A DNA stretch of 64,000 nt, taken from positions 86,796,560 through 86,860,559 of the forward strand of contig BSWB01000002.1 of assembly GCA_033239125.1 (NCBI GenBank). Direction: 5' to 3'. A program made the translations under genes and the position numbers. A model generated the notes under the pieces. The model was not told where the DNA came from, ran no database searches, and worked only from the letters and a program-made list of their open reading frames with translations. Position 1 is the first letter of the stretch; each line of letters opens with the position of its first letter. Positions 51,906 through 64,000 of this stretch are shown in pieces. The DNA is from Fagopyrum homotropicum. Taxonomy: Eukaryota; Streptophyta; Magnoliopsida; Caryophyllales; Polygonaceae.

Positions 51906-52564
51906 TTCTTCCCTTCTTTGGAAGAATTCGACCTCGAATTGCCTTGATCATCATTCAGGAGCGGAAAAGGACTTAGATCCCTCACATTGAATGTGGGATC
52001 ACAAGCATAATCATCCGGCAAGTCAAGCACATAGGCGTTGTTACCCGCCTTGTGTAACACCTTGAAAGGCCCATTTCCTCTTGGGGAGAGCTTGGATTTC
52101 CGAAACTGTTGAAACCTCTCCTTCCTCAAATATAGCCATACAAGGTCGCCGGGTTCGAATATAATCTTCTTGCGTCCTTGATTCGCCTTTTCTGCATTGT
52201 ATTTGCCTTTCTCCTCGAGCTTGATCCTTGTCCTACTATGTATCTCCTTGATGTTTTCACCTGCGTTTTAGCACTTAAATTCACTCGCTTCTTCTTAGGT
52301 AACGGTGTAAGATCAAAAGGGGTTAGTGGATTAAAACCATAAACACACTCAAAGGGAGAGATGGAAGTAGATGAGTGGACGACTATATTATAGGTAAACT
52401 CAACATGTGGCAAGACATCTTCCCATTCTTTCAAAATTCTTCTTGATGACAGCCCTTAGAAGTGTTGTTAGGGTCCTATTAGTTACTTCCGTTTTCCCAT
52501 CAGTTTGGGGGTGGCTTGATGTAGAAAATAACAACTTAGCTCCTAGATTTCCCCAAAGAGTTTT
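51906..52564 (-). pseudogene. pol: B3 integrase C-terminal end, left of A3
   Basis: Minus-strand frames hold the GPF/Y module (SPRGNGPFKVLHKAGNNA, DPTFNVRDLSPFPL) at 51906-52129 and the preceding PHVEFTYNIVVHSSTS part at 52260-52434. Frame changes occur near 52129 and 52260. At 52560-52564 GTTTT marks the insertion of A3; the same frame continues at 59967. Confidence 0.82.
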
Positions 52565-53617
52565 TGATGTAGGACCATCACATGGAAGATATCAAGGTCC
52601 CATTACTAGAGCAAGAGCTAAGGAGATCCAAGAAGTTACGTCAAGGGAAGTGCTATTGCTTGGCACAATGCGTGAACCATTTAATTGCCATACATCATGT
52701 GTTAATCTTTTGGTGAATGTAGGAGCAAGCGAACCAAGGGAGGAGACCGTGCCGACGTGCTCATTTCCCAGGCAGCTCGAGGAGACCATGCCGACGTGCT
52801 CACTTCCCAGGCAGCTCGAGGAGACCATGCAGACGTTATTCACTTCCCATGCAGCCCAAGAGGATAGGCTGTTGCTCACGTCCAAAGCAGCCCAAGAGGG
52901 GAGGCTGTTGCTCACGTCCAAAGCAGCCCAAGAGGGGAGGCAACTGCTCACGTCCAAGGCAGCCCAAGAGGGTAGGCTCCTGCTCACGTCCAATTCAGCC
53001 CATTCGGATAGTCCATTTAGCTCTTAAAAACGTCCAACTCACTCCAAGGATCTGTTTTGAATAAGTCAGCCTATTTCCATGCTGAATTAATTGTTTGTTA
53101 AGTTGTTAGCTACATTAGAGGAAGCTCTCTTATTACCACCTTCCCACTAATGTTTTACTTTTCTTTTCATTATTTTTGTCTAGATAAAAGAGTCTATAAA
53201 TAGCCTCTTTAGCTGCTGATTAGGTACGTTAATTTCATTGCATAGAATTACATTTGTAATCATTCACAAAATCAATCAAAGAACAAGAGAGTTTTTGGTT
53301 GGCATTGCTGTTGTTTGCTTGGCTGAGCTTGTTCGTGTTAACCGCCTTCGGATTGGTGCTTCGAGCCTTCATGAGTCCCTCTTTGTGCTAGTCCAGCCGG
53401 AGCTAGTGTAAAGTTGTATTGGAGTCTAGGGCATTCACGAAGTGGGGTTTTGGCTCTTCAGCCTTGGTTCCTTTCGTTGACTCTCTTTGGTTCTTCTCTA
53501 CACCTTCCTGCGTCCATTTACCATCGACATTTCATTCCGTATCTGGATTCGCCTCGTTCAGCCGGATTCGGGATCATTGTACCTATATCGACTCATTCAT
53601 GGACTAATACCGTATCA
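52565..53617 (+). repeat. 5' LTR of A3
   Basis: It starts TGATGTAGG and ends CCGTATCA. It has the GPITRARAK segment, 36-bp repeats at about 52840-53000, a TCTATAAATAG box at 53193 and U5. It differs from the 3' LTR by about 2%, many differences being G/A or C/T, plus small gaps. Confidence 0.95.
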
Positions 53618-53618
53618 G

Positions 53619-53636
53619 TTGGTATCAAAGATCAGT
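53619..53636 (+). promoter_or_regulatory. Primer binding site of A3
   Basis: TTGGTATCAAAGATCAGT follows the LTR end. It is the tRNA-iMet type site with two changes from the perfect form in A2 and D. Confidence 0.85.
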
Positions 53637-54251
53637 TGGTACAATTGATCACTCCTTTCTTGTTTGTTAACCTTATTGCTTATCCCATTGAGGTTTAACT
53701 TGTGCTTGAAGTGTGCAAAATCAAAAGGCAAGGGTTCTTAGTGCCGGACAACATCTTGAGGAGAGGTAAACACAAAACAAAAAACAAAAAAAAGAGCTCG
53801 AACGCTGCATACACATTTCGGTAACCCTCTCTCCCACAAATCTCGTTGCAATCAATTTCGGTTACCTTCTCTCCTACAAATCTTTGACAAAGTCTAAGAG
53901 ATCTTTCAAAAAAAAAAAACAAAAGAACAATACAAACCGGCTGGCCTTTTATTAATCGACATCAAGCACAAGAAAACTCCGTCAAAACGCCATTCTAATC
54001 ACAAATCACCTACACCAACCCAACGGTCAATACTCCAATTAGGGGTGTCTTGATCCATCTCCGACAATAACATCAGTTTCAGCAGTTCTAGTTCCAAAGG
54101 GTTGCTAAGAAGGTTCGAAAATCGTGATCTTAAGGTGTTGGATCCTTACAACTCAAGCCACCAGCTAGGCAATACCAACGAGAGAGTGAGCGATACACAA
54201 GTGAGATCTTTGTTTTTCTAACCTAACCGGTTCTTTGTTTGTTACTTGAGC

Positions 54252-55334
54252 ATGTACATGTCCCGAAGCCCCAGCAGGTCTAGTAGCGAGACCGTAACGC
54301 CTGAGATGATCAGTCTATTGAAGCAATTGTCCGATTCCGTAGCTAACCTATCCAAACGAGTGGAGTCTATGGAAGCACGAACACCACCAGCAGGAACACC
54401 ACCTTTGAGAACCAACTACGAGTTTGGCGGTCCTTCACGCGTTACTAGAGAGTCGGATCATCCGAATCAAGGTAATTTACAGTCCAACGTTCACCCTAAT
54501 GATTCTAACATGCCACCATTTGTTGATAACTTTCAGCGACGGAATGAAGCTCCTTTTGAGGACCACACTTGGGAAGGTTACAATCGGCAATTCCAGCAGC
54601 CAAGGCAAGGACGAGAACGTGATAACCTACGGCCCTATCAAGAGCAAGACGGACTCGGCAAAGTCCCCGTCTTTGAAGGAAAGTGTGATCCCGACGTCTA
54701 CACGGAGTGGGAAACTAAAGTTGTGCAGATCTGGTTGTGTCACAACTTCAGCGGGCCTAGGAAGGTTCAGCTAGCCGCTCTCGAGTTTCAAGGCTATGCC
54801 TTGGTATGGTGGGATCACGTAGTCAAAGAAAGAGTGCGCATATTGGATCCTCAAATCACCACATGGGAGCATATGAAGGCACTAATGAGGTCTCGGTTCG
54901 TTCCACCTCACTATACCCGAGAGCTTCGACAACGGCTGGAAAATTTGAGACAAGGCTCTCTTAGCGCTGAGGAAGCCTATACGAATATGCAAGTTGCTAT
55001 GGTGAAGGCCAACGTTCTAGAGGATGAAGAAAACACTATGGCTAGGTACCTTCGTATTCTGAATTCTAATTTGGCTAATGAAGTTGATATGTATCCATAC
55101 AGCACCATGGAGCAATTACTACACTTGGCCATCAAGGTGGAAAGGAAGACTAAGGTGCGAAACCGGGAATACAAGCCACCTCATGGGACGCCCAACGCTT
55201 GGAAAGCACAAGGGAGCCGGCTGCCTAACCACAACGAGGATCAAGGAGGCCGGAAGGAAGAGAGAAAGTTGGCACCTATGGGCCAAGAGGGGAAAGAAGG
55301 TCTTCTACACCGTCCACTACACCACGATCCTTGA
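54252..55334 (+). pseudogene. gag: gag of A3
   Basis: ATG at 54252 gives MYMSRSPSRSSSE or, from the next ATG, MSRSPSRSS. The coiled coil, Pro-rich stretch and core (YALVWWDHVVKERVR, YTRELRQRLENL) are in one frame. A one-base change near 55290 shifts the frame, and the zinc knuckle (CFKCQGRGHMSREC, 55402-55443) lies in the next frame from 55331. A stretch of about 9 bases coding KIK is missing near 54664. Confidence 0.87.
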
Positions 55335-58300
55335 ATGAGCCTTCGAGTGATCATCGAGGGAGTACTTCTACCTCTAACTCTAGAACTAGGGACATTGTGT
55401 GTTTTAAATGCCAAGGTAGAGGACACATGAGTAGAGAATGTCCTAATAGACGCACTTTGATCATAAATCATCTAGGAGAATATGAGAGTGAGGATGATGT
55501 GGAATTAGATGATGAAAATACCTTAATTGATGACAATGAACAAAATGAGAATGATGATTGCATTGAGTATGACAAAGGTGAATCTTTGATAGCTAGGAGA
55601 ACTTTGCATGTCCAACTAGCACCTTGTGAGGATAACCAACGTGAAAATCTGTTTCATACTAGGTGTAGTATTAAAGGAAAAGTGTGTAATGTGATAATTG
55701 ATGGAGGAAGTTGTTGCAACATAGCTAGCACTGAAATGGTAAACAAATTACAACTTCTTACATTTTATCACCCTAGGCCATATAAACTACATTGGATGAA
55801 TGAGTGTGGAGAACTTAAGGTCAAAGCAAACTAAGGTTAATATGACATTAGAATCATATGAGGATGTTATTACATGTGATGTTGTGCCTATGAATGCTTG
55901 TCACTTGTTGCTTGGCCGTCCATGGCAATATGATAGGAAAGTTGTTCATGATGGGTTTTTCTAATAAATATAGCTTTGAGTATAAAGGTAAAACTTTAAC
56001 ACTTAAACCTATGACACCTTTACAAATAGCCGAGTACTATGAGAACAAGAGGGTAGAGCAAGGAACCCCTCCCAAGCCTAAGATCACACGGCCTAAGAGT
56101 AAGGAGAACAAAACCCATCAAACACTGTTAGTACAACCAACAAGTAGCTATCTTGAGTCTAGGAATGAATATGTCACTAACTATGCTTCTACGGATGTGC
56201 TAATGATGAGTTTGTGTAAATCTCTAGTGAATGTGCCTCATGACTCTACGATTCCACTTCCTAGTTCTATCCAGGGGCTGTTAGACGAGTTTAGGGACGT
56301 TTTTCCTGAGGAGATTCCATCCGGCTTGCCGCCCATTAGGGCATTGAATACCAAATAGATTTAATTCCCGGAGCCACTCTTCCCAATAGGCCCGCCTATA
56401 GGATGAACCCTACGGAAGCCCAGGAAATTCATAACCAAGTTCAAGCCTTGCTAGATAAAGGGTATGTTCGGGAAAGCCTTAGTCCTTGTGCCGTCCCCGT
56501 CCTGCTAGTACCCAAGAAGGATAATACTTGGAGAATGTGTATTGATTGTAGAGCAACCAATAACATTACTATCAAGTATAGACACCCGATTCCCCGTCTA
56601 GATGACATGCTTGATGAGTTACATGGAGCTACAATTTTCACTAAGATTGACCTTAGGAGTGGCTACCATCAAATTAGAATGAGGGAAGGGGATGAATGGA
56701 AAATAGCTTTTAAAACCAAATTTGGTCTCTATGAGTGGCTAGTAATGCCTTTTGGCTTAACTAACGCTCCTAGTACCTTCATGAGATTAATGAATCATAT
56801 TTTGAGACCTTATATTGGTTTATTTGTTGTAGTCTACTTTGATGACATTCTTATCTATAGCAAGACTTTAAAGGAGCATGAAAATCATTTGAGAGATGTG
56901 CTTGCTACATTGCGTATAGAATACTTGTATGCTAATATTCAAAAATGTGATTTCTATACTAACCGAGTGATTTTTCTGGGTTTTGTAGTAAGTGTCAATG
57001 GTTTGCAAGTGGATGAGGACAAGGTTAAGGCAATCAATGATTGGCCGATTCCTTGGACAGTTGGTGACGTGAGGAGTTTCCATGGCCTAGCTACATTCTA
57101 TAGAAGATTTGTGAGAGATTTTAGTACCATTTCAGCACCACTCACGGCTTTGACCAAAAAGAAGTTTCCTTTTGAGTGGAATGAACCTCACAGAGAGCAT
57201 TTGAAGAGCTTAAGAGACGCCTCACCCACACACCACTACTCGCTCTACCGGACTTCACTAAACCCTTTGAGGTTGAATGCGACGCGTCCGGCATTGCTAT
57301 TGGCGGCGTCCTTATGCAAGAAGGTAAGCCTCTAGCGTTCTTTAGTGAAAAATTGAAGGGTGCATGCTTAAACTATTCCACATATGACAAAGAATTGTAT
57401 GCCTTGTTTAGGGTACTCAAAACATGGCAACATTACCTTTGGCCCCAAGAGTTTGTTTTAAAAACCGATCATGATTCACTTAGACGCTTTAGGAGCCAAG
57501 ATAAGCTTGATAGGCGGCATGGTAGGTGGATAAAGTTCATCGAAACCTTTCCTTACATTATCAAGTATATGAAAGGAAAGGATAATGTCGTAGCGGATGC
57601 ATTGTCTAGGAGATACACCTTAATCACCAACTTGGATTCTAGGATGTTATGTTTTACTTACATTAAAGAATTATATGTGGATGATGCTGAATTTGGGAAG
57701 ATATTTCATAGATGCACTACTCAAGGCCCTTATGATAAGTACTTTGTGTTTGAAGGTTTCTTGTTTAAAGTGGATAAGATTTGCATACCTAGATGTTCCC
57801 TTAGGATCCTATTAGTGGAAGAAGCCCATAAAGGAGGTTTAATGGGGCATTTTGGGAGGGACAAAACTTATCACATATTGCAAACTCACTTTTATTGGCC
57901 TCATATGTTAAGGGATGTAGAACACATGCTGAAAAGGTGCATTGAATGTCTTAAGGCCAAAGCTAGGGTACAACCCCACGGGCTGTATACACCCTTACCA
58001 ACGCCTAATGGCCCTTGGGAAGATATAAGTATGGATTTCATTGTTGGACTACCTAGGACTAAGAAAGGAAGAGATTCCATTTTTGTGGTAGTAGATAGAT
58101 TCTCTAAAATGGCACATTTTATTCCATGTCATAAAACTGATAATGCATATAATGTTGCTAATCTTTTGTTTAAGGAAATAGTGAGATTGCATGGAATACC
58201 TAAAACTATTGTTAGTGATAGGGATGTCAAGTTTTTGAGTTTCTTTTGGAAAACGCTTTTGGGAAAAATGGGCACTAGATTACTATTCTCGACCTCTAGT

Positions 58301-59206
58301 CATCCCCAAACAAATGGGCAAACGGAAGTCACCAATAGGACCCTAACGACCCTCCTTAGAACCATGTTGAAAGATAACTTAAAAGAATGAGAAGACATGT
58401 TACCATATATCGAGTTTGCTTATAATCGCACCATGCATTCTTCCACTTCGTTATCACCTTTCAAATGTGTTTATAGATTTAACCCTTTAACTCCTTTGGA
58501 CTTATTACCGATTCCTCGAAAGGATCGAGTAGCTTTTGATGCTTTGGAACAGGTGGACTACATTCAGGAACTTCATGCTAAGACCAAGTCTGCACTTGAT
58601 AAGAAGGGCGTTGAAACTACAGCTCGGAATGACAAAGGACGTCCGAAGATGGTTTTCCAGCCCGGCGACTTAGTTTGGCTACATCTAAGGAAAGAGCAGT
58701 TTCCGACAAAACGCCATTCCAAGCTAGCCCCACGGGGTGATGGACCATTCAAAGTCTTACACCGGATTAACGACAACGCATATGTGTTGGACTTACCGGA
58801 AGAGTATGGAGTTAGTACCACTTTTAACGTAGGAGATTTGAGCCCCTATGAAGGAGATTCGGAACAAGATGGAAATTCGGGGTCGAATTCTTTCCAAGAA
58901 GGAGTGGATGATGTAGGACCATCACATGGAAGATATCAAGGTCCCATTACTAGAACAAGAGCTAAGGAGATCCAAGAAGTTACGTCAAAGAAAGTGCTAT
59001 TGCTTGGCACAATGCGTGAGCCATTTAATTGCCATACATCATGTGTTAATCTTTTGGTGAATGTAGGAGCAAGCGAACAAGGAGACCATGCCGACGTGCT
59101 CATTTCCCAAGCAGCTCGAGAAGACCTTGCCGACGTGCTCACTTCCCAGGCAGCTCGAGGAGACCATGCAGACGTTATTCACTTCCCATGCAGACCAAGA
59201 GGATAG
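55331..59206 (+). pseudogene. pol: pro-pol of A3 with LTR-encoded tail
   Basis: Domains in order are zinc knuckle, protease (IIDGGSCCNIAS), RT (YRHPIPRLDD, YFDD near 56836), RNase H, integrase finger, integrase D, D, E residues and the GPF/Y module, then GPITRTRAK in the LTR. Breaks are near 55820, at the T5 run 55956-55960, near 56340 and near 57190, with a Trp codon turned to TGA at 58388. The T5 run is shared with A1 unit 2. Confidence 0.88.
58894..58908 (+). promoter_or_regulatory. Polypurine tract of A3
   Basis: CAAGAAGGAGTGGA lies directly before the 3' LTR start TGATGTAGG, inside the pol frame. Confidence 0.7.
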
Positions 59207-59961
59207 GTTGTTGCTCACGTCCAAAGCAGCCCAAGAGGGGAGGCTGTTGCTCACGTCCAAAGCAGCCCAAGAGGGGAGGCAACTGCTCACGTCCAAGGCA
59301 GCCCAAGAGGGTAGGCTCCTGCTCACGTCCAATTCAGCCCATTCGGATAGTCCATTTAGCTCTTAAAAACGTCCAACTCACTCCAAGGATCTGTTTTGAA
59401 TAAGTCAGCCTATTTCCATGCTGAATTAATTGTTTGTTAAGTTGTTAGCTACATTAGAGGAAGCTCTCTTATTACCACCTTCCCACTAATGTTTTACTTT
59501 TCTTTTCATTATTTTTGTCTAGATAAAAGAGTCTATAAATAGCCTCTTTAGCTGCTGATTAGGTACGTTAATTTCATTGCTTAGAATTACATTTGTAATC
59601 ATTCACAAAATCAATCAAAGAACAAGAGAGTTTTTTGTTGGCATTGCTGTTGTTTGCTTGGTTGAGCTTGTTCGTGTTAACCGCCTTCGGATTGGTGCTT
59701 CGAGCCTTCACGAGTCCCTCTTTGTGCTAGTCCAGCCGGAGCTAGTGTAAAGTTGTATTGGAGATGGGTCTAGGGTATTCACGAAGTGGGGTTTTGGCTC
59801 TTCAGCCTTGGTTACTTTCGTTGACTCTCTTTGGTTCTTCTCTACACCTTCCTGCGTCCATTTACCATCGACATTTCATTCCGCATCTGGATTCGCCTCG
59901 TTCAGCCGGATTCGGGATCATTGTACCTAGATCGACTCATTCACGGACTAATACCGTATCA
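58909..59961 (+). repeat. 3' LTR of A3
   Basis: It starts TGATGTAGG at 58909 and ends CCGTATCA at 59961 (1053 bp), followed by the target duplication. Tail repeats are at about 59190-59330. No primer site follows, as expected for a 3' LTR. Confidence 0.95.
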
Positions 59962-59966
59962 GTTTT

Positions 59967-62939
59967 CCAAAAGTAACTCAAGAACTTAACATCCCTATCA
60001 CTCACTATTGTCCTTGGAATACCATGTAACCTAACTACTTTCTGAAAGAACAAATTAGCTACATTGGCTGCATCATCAATTTTGTGACAAGCAATAAAGT
60101 GAGCCATCTTAGAGAATCGATCTACAACCACAAATATCAAATCCCTACCTCTTCTCGTCCTAGGCAATCCCACTATGAAATCCATGCTAATGTCTTCCCA
60201 AGGGGCTGTGGGGATTGCAAAGGTGTATAAAATCCATGAGGCTTCACTTTCGATTTAGCTCTAAGGCACTTTAAACACCTTTTAAGCACATTTTCAACAT
60301 CCCTAAGCATATGAGGCCAATAAAAATGTGAGTGCAGCATAGCATAAGTCTTATCCCTCCCAAAATAACCCATTAGATCTCCTTTATGGGCTTCTTCCAC
60401 TAACAACAAATGAAGGGAACACCTAGGTATGCACACCTTATCCACTCGAAATAGAAATCCTTCAAACAAATAGAATTTATCTAAGGAACCTTTTTGCACA
60501 CAAAGCTTATATATTTCTCCAAAGTCAAGATCAGATTCATAGAGCTCTTTAATGTAAACAAATCCTAACACCCTAGCATCCAATGTAGTTAGCAATGTAT
60601 GCCTCCTATAAAGAGCATCCGCAACTACATTGTCTTTTCCTATTTTATACTTGATAACATAGGGAAAAGTCTCAATAAATTCCATCCATCTACCATGCCT
60701 CCTATCTAGTTTATCTTGACTCCAAAAATGTTTCAAAGATTCATGATCAGTATGCAAAATAAACTCTCTAGGCCACAACTAGTGTTGTCATGTCTTAAGT
60801 ACTCTAAATAATGCATAAAACTCTTTATCATACGTAGAGTAGTTAAGACATGCTCCTTTAAGATTTTCATTGAAAAAGACAATAGGCTTACCTTCTTACA
60901 TAAGCACACCTCCTATGCCAATTCCGGATGTATCATACTCCACTTCGAAAGGCCTAGTGAAGTCAAGGAGAGCTAGTAAGGGTGCCTCGGTGAGAACCAA
61001 CTTCAGCTTGTTAAAAGCACGTTCTTGAGATGCTTTCCATACAAATGGTGCATGTTTCTTGCAAATCTCCGTCAAGGGTGCAACAATGGTACTGAAGTCT
61101 CTCACAAAGCGCCTATAGAAACTTGCAAGCCCATGGAAGCTCCTTACATGGTTAATGGATGTAGGTGTTGTCCAATCTCGAATAGCTCTAATGTTCTTCT
61201 TATCCACTTGTAGACCTTGTGCAGTCACTACAAAACCAAGAAATATAACTTCATTGGTGCATGTTTCTTGTGAATCTCCGTCAAGGGTGCATCAATGGTA
61301 CTGAAGTCTCTCATAAAGCGCCTATAGAAACTTGCAAGCCCATGGAAGCTCCTTACATGGCTAATGGATGTAGGTGTTGGCCAATCTCGAATAACTCTAA
61401 TGTTCTCCTTATCCACTTGTAGATCTTGTGTAGTCACAACAAAACCAAGAAATATAACTTCATTAGTGAAAAAGCTACATTTCTTCAGGTTGGCATACAA
61501 GTGTTCAGCCCTAAGGGTAGAGACAACTTCCCTTAGATGTTCTTCATGCTCCTCTAGGGACCTGCTATAGATTAAGATATCATCAAAATACACTACAATA
61601 AATCTCCCTATGAATTGTCTTAACACATGGTTCATTAAACGCATAAAAGTAGATGGAGCATTGGTTAACCCAAATGGCATAACAAGCCATTCATACAACC
61701 CAAATTTAGTCTTTAAGGTTGTCTTCCATTCGTCCTCCTCCTTCATTCGGATCTTATGGTAGCCACTCCGAAGGTCTATCTTGCTGAATGTAGTGGCGCC
61801 ATGGAGCTCATCAAGAATGTCATCGAGGCGGGGAATAGGGTAGCGGTACTTAATGATTATGTTGTTGATAGCCCTACAATCAACACACATTCTCCAAGTG
61901 TTGTCCTTCTTAGGCACTAATAGGACAGGAACAACGCAAGGGCTAAGAATTTCTCTAACATATCCTTCATCTAGGAGGTCTTGGAGTTGGGTTTGGATCT
62001 CTTGACTCTCCTTAGGGTTCATCCTATAGGCTGGTCTATTAGGAAGGGTAGCTTCGGGGATAAGGTCAATCTGATGCTCTATGCTTCTCAAAGTGGAAAG
62101 CCATGAGGTATCTCTTCCGGAAACACATCCTTAAACTCCTCTAGGATGGCTGTAATGGTAGGGGGTAAAATAGCCTTTGTTTCTTCACTCACTAAGATTA
62201 GCTCCTTACACAACATCATCAAGATGGCATCTAAGGGTAAACACTCACTTTGGAACTCAAGTTTAGAAGCTAACAAGGCCGTAGGAGGCTGAGTTGTGGG
62301 TGCGACCAAGAGAGCACTAGGTTGTTGGCAAGAGGACGTGTCTATGGCAGGTTCTTGGTACCTCGATGACTTGCTCCCCTTCTTAGCTTGTCCTTGGTCT
62401 TGTTCACTCGCCTTATTCTTCTCAAATGCCTCCGTAATCTGCAAGGGAGTCATAGATTTTAGAGTAACGGGTTTTTCATTAAAAGTAAATGAATACCTAT
62501 TAGTAAAACCATCATGCATAACTCTCCTATCATATTTCCAAGGACGGCCTAATAACACATGCCAAGCTTGCATAGGCACAACATCACATAAAACAGTATC
62601 CTCATAGTGTCCTAGAGTGAAAGTGATCTTATCTTGCCTATTAACCTTCAATTCACCACAATCATTCATCCAATGCAGCTTATATGGTCTAGGGTGACAA
62701 AATGTAGGAATTTTCAACTTAGATATCAATTCAGTACTAGCAATGTTGCAACAACTACCTCTATCAATGATAAGATTACACACCTTTCCCTTAACCAAAC
62801 ACCTAGTATGAAACAAGTTCTCTCTTTGGTTATCCTCAGAAGGGCCAGGTTGTGCACTCAGAGTTCTCCTAGCTATAAAGGAATTATCATGCTCACGATT
62901 TTCATCACAAACCATGTTATTAGGATCATTTCCTGCGTT
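59967..62939 (-). pseudogene. pol: pro-pol of B3
   Basis: From the right: protease around IIDRGSCCN (about 62770, the second residue of DGG is now Arg), RT with YRYPIPRLDD and YFDD near 61590, RNase H (TSGIGIGG, TDHESLKHF, NVVADALYRR), integrase finger (HKGDLMGYFGRDK, CLKCLRAK) and the first two acidic integrase residues (MDFIVG, VSDRD). The frame is broken by a one-base loss near 62090, a 209-bp duplication at about 61046-61463, CAA to TAA near 60893 and changes near 60780 and 60180. It is joined to gag in one frame except for a stop at 62940. Confidence 0.85.
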
Positions 62940-64000
62940 TTATAGCCCATTAGGTTCATCATGAGAATCAAAATCACAAAGCATGTAGTTATTAGCTAGA
63001 AATAAATTAGGATGGTCAAATAACACTCTTTTAGCTAGTAAACAATCCCTCTGCTCATATTCAATCCCATCATCATCCAAATCATCATGATCATGCATAT
63101 TAGGCTCAAAATCATCATTATCATGCTCATGCTCAGATGTGGACTCATATTGTCCTAAATGGTTAATTAACCACGTTTTCTTGTTAGGACAGTCGTTCAT
63201 CACGTGTCCTCTACCTTGACACTTAAAACACACTATATCCCTGGCTCTAGATGAAGGGTTAGAAGTACTCCCTTGTGTTCCTTTAGGAAAATTAGCCTTG
63301 AGATTAGGAGGGGCTGCGGAAGGTGCTTTACGCTGTCCTCCTTGTTCTGGGGCTGTTTTCTCCTTATTTGACACTTCCCTATTGTAACTTCCTTGTTGGC
63401 GGTTCCTTTGGTTCTTCCAAGAGCTGAAGACACCATAAGAAGCCTTTCCTCCTTCATTTCTCACTTTCATCTTCCTTTCCACTTTGATTGTGAGATGGAG
63501 CAGTTCTGTCATAGAGCCATAGGAAAAAAGATCTACTTCGTTAGCAAAACTTGAATTAAGGATACGAAGATACCTAACCATTGTTGATTCTTCATCTTCT
63601 CGCACATTGACCTTTACCATGGCCATTATTATGGCATTATAGGTCTCCTCAGCAGTCATTGATCCTTGCCTCAGGTTCTCCAGTCGTTGCCTCAATTCCC
63701 TTGTATAGTGTTGGGGAACAAACCAAGCTCTCATCAATGCCTTCTTATGCTCCCAAGTAGCTACAGGTGCATCCAAAGTTCTTCTCCTTTCCTTCACCAA
63801 ATCATCCCACCATATCATAGCATAGTCAATAAATTCAAGGGTTGCATAGTGTACCTTTTTGTGTTCGGGAAAGTTATGGTAGGACCATATTTGCTCTATC
63901 TTTTCCTCCCATGCCATATACACATCAGAATCACATTTGCCCTCGAAACTAGGGACTTTCACCTTCACTTTGCCAAGACCGTCATGTTCCGGTTCTCGGT
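62940..64000 (-). pseudogene. gag: gag of B3, N-terminus outside the window
   Basis: The frame runs in from the right edge (GLGKVKVKVPSFEGKCDSD). The gag core shows WEEKIEQIWSYHNFPE, MIWWDDLVKERRRTL and YTRELRQRLENLRQGS, then CFKCQGRGHVMNDC as the CCHC knuckle (about 63196-63237) and an acidic, His/Asp-rich linker. It ends at a TAA in place of a sense codon at 62940; protease follows in the same frame. A has about the same domain order with clearly different sequence. Confidence 0.87.

Larger units (their letters stand above)
52565..59961 (+). mobile_element. Element A3, complete family A retrotransposon with target duplication GTTTT
   Basis: GTTTT is present at 52560-52564 and 59962-59966, and B3 integrase reads on across the insertion. 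Both LTRs are 1053 bp (52565-53617 and 58909-59961). The primer site, gag, protease, RT, RNase H, integrase and polypurine tract are all in place. At least six frame-breaking changes are seen, so it is structurally complete but defective. Confidence 0.95.
38227..64000 (-). mobile_element. Element B3, nested host running off the right edge
   Basis: B3 can be read through four interruptions: 3' LTR pieces 38227-38790, 43759-43833, 51054-51133 and 51724-51905, pol 51906-52564 and 59967-62939, gag 62940-64000. The 5' LTR and the gag N-terminus are beyond the window. It starts at 38227 (TGATACGGGG) directly after CTATT of B4 integrase, so it probably inserted into B4; the matching CTATT would lie outside the window. 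Confidence 0.85.

Overview
This window looks like repeat-rich, probably pericentromeric or centromeric DNA of a flowering plant, most likely a dicot. I see no intact host gene, rRNA, tRNA or CRISPR. Nearly every base that can be assigned belongs to Ty3/gypsy LTR retrotransposons nested in one another. Two lineages are present. The first is chromovirus-like and resembles the CRM (centromeric) clade: a tRNA-iMet type primer site, a single gag-pro-pol frame, a GPF/Y integrase module, LTRs beginning TGATG, and a pol frame that runs into the 3' LTR and encodes a GPITRARAK-type tail there. The second is Athila-like: a primer site of the TGGCACCGTTGCC type, Athila-type gag and protease, and an env/ORF1-like 3' region. 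Family names A to I and copy numbers are mine and apply only to this window.

Left part (1-20.5 kb): a tandem LTR-internal-LTR-internal-LTR array of family A (+) starts the window. Its last LTR is broken at about 9783 and fused to the 3' end of a family B element (+) ending at 11706. Then come an Athila-like gag/protease relic (C1, minus), an LTR with primer site (G), a solo LTR with perfect target duplication (H), LTR scraps, and a truncated family A LTR.

Middle (19.2-28.9 kb): an Athila-like element C2 (minus) with gag, protease, integrase and an env-like region, but with reverse transcriptase and most of RNase H missing.

Right part (28.9-64 kb): a clear nest. The oldest visible host is B4 (minus). 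Element D (30338-38208, target duplication TGTTG) sits in B4 integrase and itself carries a MITE in one LTR. B3 (minus, from 38227 off the right edge) starts 13 bp to the right of D. The B3 3' LTR contains element E (38791-43753, CTCTC), element A2 (43834-51048, CAAGG) and an inverted LTR piece (51134-51718). B3 integrase contains A3 (52565-59961, GTTTT).

The most unusual item is element E. It has no functional pol. It keeps the N-terminal part of a gag protein, then an acidic Glu/Ser/Cys-rich segment, then a short relic of reverse transcriptase, and its leader carries an exon-like stretch on the opposite strand. It looks like a non-autonomous partner of the CRM-like B family. Other notable structures are LTR-encoded 12-residue repeats that stay open in all frames, an apparent insertion hot spot in integrase DNA, and two short motifs dispersed through the Athila-like elements.
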